From Pseudonocardiales bacterium (GTDB taxonomy: Bacteria; Actinomycetota; Actinomycetes; Mycobacteriales; Pseudonocardiaceae): a DNA stretch of 7,396 bases. The stretch lies in contig JACDBJ010000210.1 in the NCBI GenBank assembly GCA_013695005.1, forward strand, positions 1 through 7,396, in the 5' to 3' direction. Shown here in pieces: positions 6,171 to 7,396 of this stretch. The translations under genes were made by a program, and so were the position numbers. The notes below the pieces were generated by a model. The model was not told the DNA's origin and searched no databases. It worked only from the letters and a program-made list of their open reading frames with translations. Each line of letters begins with the position of its first letter. Within the stretch, counting starts at the first letter, position 1.

Positions 6171-6177
6171 ACGAAAG
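6165..6177. promoter_or_regulatory. 13-nt perfect palindrome, possible operator
   Basis: CTTTCG-A-CGAAAG is a perfect inverted repeat with 6-bp arms and one central base. It overlaps the end of the left large palindrome and lies 38 bp before the GTG at 6215. If translation begins at 6215, this is the right place for a repressor site, for example for autoregulation by the AbiEi-like protein. No direct evidence supports binding. Confidence 0.3.
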
Positions 6178-6214
6178 CGCCACGGCGACGGCGGCGATCG
6201 GCGACCCTGGCAGG

Positions 6215-7078
6215 GTGCTGGACGCGGCGTTTCGCGGCTCGGACGCGGTCCGCGCCGGCGTGTTGACCAAGGCACAGCTGCGCGGCTCGCGGTTTCGGCG
6301 CGTGTTCCCCGACGTGTACGTGCCGTCCGCGCTGGGCCTCGACTTGGGGCTGCGCTCGCATGCCGCTTACCTGCTGTTCGGCGGCCGAGGTGTGCTCGCC
6401 GGCTACTCCGCAGCTGAGCTGCTCCAGGCAGCGTGCGCCCCCGCCGAGACGCCCGCCGAGGTCATCGTGTGCGGGGAGCACGTCCGCAAGCATCCCGGTG
6501 TGATCGTCCACAGCGATCGACTGGGACCGGAGGACGTACGGCAGATGCCGACCGGCGTCGCCGTAACCACTCCGGTGCGCACGGCGTACGACCTGGTCCG
6601 GTGGCGCGATCTGGTCGAAGGCGTGGTGGCCGTCGACGCGCTGGCCGGCCGGTTCGGGTTTCGTCCGGGCGCGGTACTGGACGTGCGCGACCGCCACCCG
6701 CGCGCCAGGGGCCACGGACGTCTGGCGCAGGCCGTCGAGCTGGCCGAGCCGATGGCGGAGTCACCGATGGAAACGCGGCTGCGGATGGTTCTCGTGCTGC
6801 GCGGACTGCCGCGGCCGACCGTCCAGCATCCGGTGCCGGACGAACGTGCGCGGACCGTGGCCGTGCTCGACCTCGCCTACCCGGCGGCGCGGATCGGCAT
6901 CGAGTACGAGGGAGAGGATCACTGGACGCGTGACGGGACGATCCGTGATGCGCGCCGCTACACCAGGCTGACCGACCTGGGTTGGCGGATCTACCGGTTC
7001 ATCGCCGCGGACGTCTACCGGCGGCCGGACGCCACCGCGGACCAGATCCGCCGGGCCCTTGCCCTCGCACGTCCGTGA
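6215..7078 (+). CDS. AbiEi/DUF559-like protein: N-terminal AbiEi-type domain plus C-terminal Vsr-like nuclease-type domain
   Basis: A 287-residue protein from the GTG at 6215, or 316 from a GTG at 6128. The N-terminal half (AFRGSDAVRAGVLTKAQL, then RFRRVFPDVYV and TTPVRTAYDLVRW) is the layout of AbiEi-family antitoxin-like proteins common in actinomycetes. The C-terminal 100 residues resemble DUF559/Vsr-type endonuclease folds: ESPMETRLR (E186), LDLAYP (D219) and IEYEGEDHW (E230, E232, H236), ending in GWRIYRFIAADVYRRPD. These acids resemble a PD-(D/E)xK-type metal site. No AbiEii toxin partner is adjacent. The 6128 start would translate the flanking palindrome and its codons have poorer third-position GC, so I prefer 6215, though it lacks a clear ribosome-binding site. 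Function is unknown; DNA cleavage or a regulatory role are possible. The stop codon lies inside the right palindrome. Confidence 0.8.
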   Translation: MLDAAFRGSDAVRAGVLTKAQLRGSRFRRVFPDVYVPSALGLDLGLRSHAAYLLFGGRGVLAGYSAAELLQAACAPAETPAEVIVCGEHVRKHPGVIVHSDRLGPEDVRQMPTGVAVTTPVRTAYDLVRWRDLVEGVVAVDALAGRFGFRPGAVLDVRDRHPRARGHGRLAQAVELAEPMAESPMETRLRMVLVLRGLPRPTVQHPVPDERARTVAVLDLAYPAARIGIEYEGEDHWTRDGTIRDARRYTRLTDLGWRIYRFIAADVYRRPDATADQIRRALALARP

Positions 7079-7137
7079 GAGGGACGTGGGTGCTGTCCAG
7101 GGGGACGGCCCCCACAGCACCAGCGTCCCTCTCACGG
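7073..7137. repeat. Long hairpin, right copy of the palindrome pair and likely bidirectional terminator
   Basis: Arms 7073-7096 and 7114-7137 (24 nt each) match at 22 positions; in RNA one mismatch becomes a G-U wobble and the other is G-A. Inside the loop GGGGG (7100-7104) can pair with CCCCC (7109-7113) around ACGG, with a CCA bulge. The TGA of the plus-strand AbiEi/DUF559-like gene (7076-7078) is in the left arm and the stop of the minus-strand PhzF gene (TCA at 7132-7134) is in the right arm. There is no T-run, so termination would rely on the strong stem, as is common in actinomycetes. Core sequence is shared with 6114-6170. Confidence 0.85.
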
Positions 7138-7396
7138 CGGCGGGGTGATCTGGCCGTGGGCGATGGGGACGACGCGGCCACCGACCGACGTCCGTATCGC
7201 TGCGCCGGCGGACGCTTCGACCGTCAGCTCAAGCCGGGACGGGCGGCCGATCTCCGCACCCTGGCTGATCGTGAGCTCCGAGCGGCCGTCGGCGGGCAGC
7301 CGCCCGCGGTCCACCAGCCAGACGCCGAGCCCAACCGCGGCGGAGCCGGTCGCCGGGTCCTCGTCGACGTCGATGCCCGGTCCGAACATGCGCACG
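7132..7396 (-). CDS. PhzF-family isomerase/epimerase-like protein, C-terminal part only
   Basis: The visible 87 residues are the C-terminal end of a PhzF-fold protein, a family named after the phenazine biosynthesis isomerase but mostly made of uncharacterised enzymes related to diaminopimelate epimerase. RMFGPGIDVDEDPATGSAAVGLGVWL carries the hallmark EDPATGSA segment that closes the active site, followed by ISQGAEIGRPSRLELTVE, the family's conserved QG...GRPS block. The gene continues past the right edge; the GTG at 7393-7395 is an internal codon, not a start. Substrate is unknown and a phenazine pathway should not be assumed. It converges with the AbiEi/DUF559-like gene, sharing the hairpin in which both stop codons lie. 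Confidence 0.92.
   Translation of the reverse strand, partial: VRMFGPGIDVDEDPATGSAAVGLGVWLVDRGRLPADGRSELTISQGAEIGRPSRLELTVEASAGAAIRTSVGGRVVPIAHGQITPPP

Noticed and set aside
5212..6270. Minus-strand frame of 352 codons opposite ppk2.
   Set aside because: Antisense shadow; ppk2 on the plus strand has all family motifs and a promoter.
7132..7396. Reading the PhzF-family fragment as evidence for a phenazine gene cluster.
   Set aside because: PhzF-fold proteins are widespread outside phenazine pathways and no other phz gene is in the window.

Overview
The window is high-GC DNA with strong G/C bias at codon third positions and GTG starts. Its gene set (actinobacterial-type CorA, a Rieske protein with an actinobacterial C-terminal domain, PPK2, an AbiEi/DUF559-like protein) points to an actinomycete. 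Genus is not determinable from sequence alone; a Pseudonocardiales- or Mycobacteriales-like background is a guess. It looks like chromosomal housekeeping and accessory DNA. I see no tRNA, rRNA, CRISPR array, insertion sequence or integrase.

Layout from left to right: the 3' part of a CorA divalent-cation transporter (+, cut by the window edge); a Rieske non-heme iron oxygenase (+); a convergent class I SAM methyltransferase (-) whose stop overlaps that of the oxygenase inside a small hairpin; a YflT-like membrane stress protein (-); an acyl-CoA dehydrogenase (-); a HAD-like small protein (-); a divergent polyphosphate kinase 2 (+) with a probable leaderless promoter; an AbiEi/DUF559-like nuclease-type protein (+); and the C-terminal part of a PhzF-family protein (-, cut by the right edge). 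The four minus-strand genes from 5254 down to 2137 are closely spaced (about 40 to 55 bp) and could be partly co-transcribed, but their functions do not form one pathway.

The most unusual structure is a pair of related imperfect palindromes (6114-6170 and 7073-7137) that bracket the AbiEi/DUF559-like gene. All four arms share GGGAC at the outer side and GCTGT at the inner side. The right copy is a 24-bp-arm hairpin that carries the stop codons of both convergent neighbours, so it probably also acts as a bidirectional terminator. The left copy reaches into the 5' end of the open frame. A nuclease-like gene between two copies of a palindromic repeat is reminiscent in layout of REP-associated transposase systems, although the protein family is different. 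This is inference and needs a genome-wide repeat search.

A second point is the Rieske protein. It carries both the complete [2Fe-2S] ligand set and a D-x2-H-x4-H mononuclear iron motif with aromatic-dioxygenase spacing, so it is probably a true oxygenase of unknown substrate, next to a UbiE-like methyltransferase.
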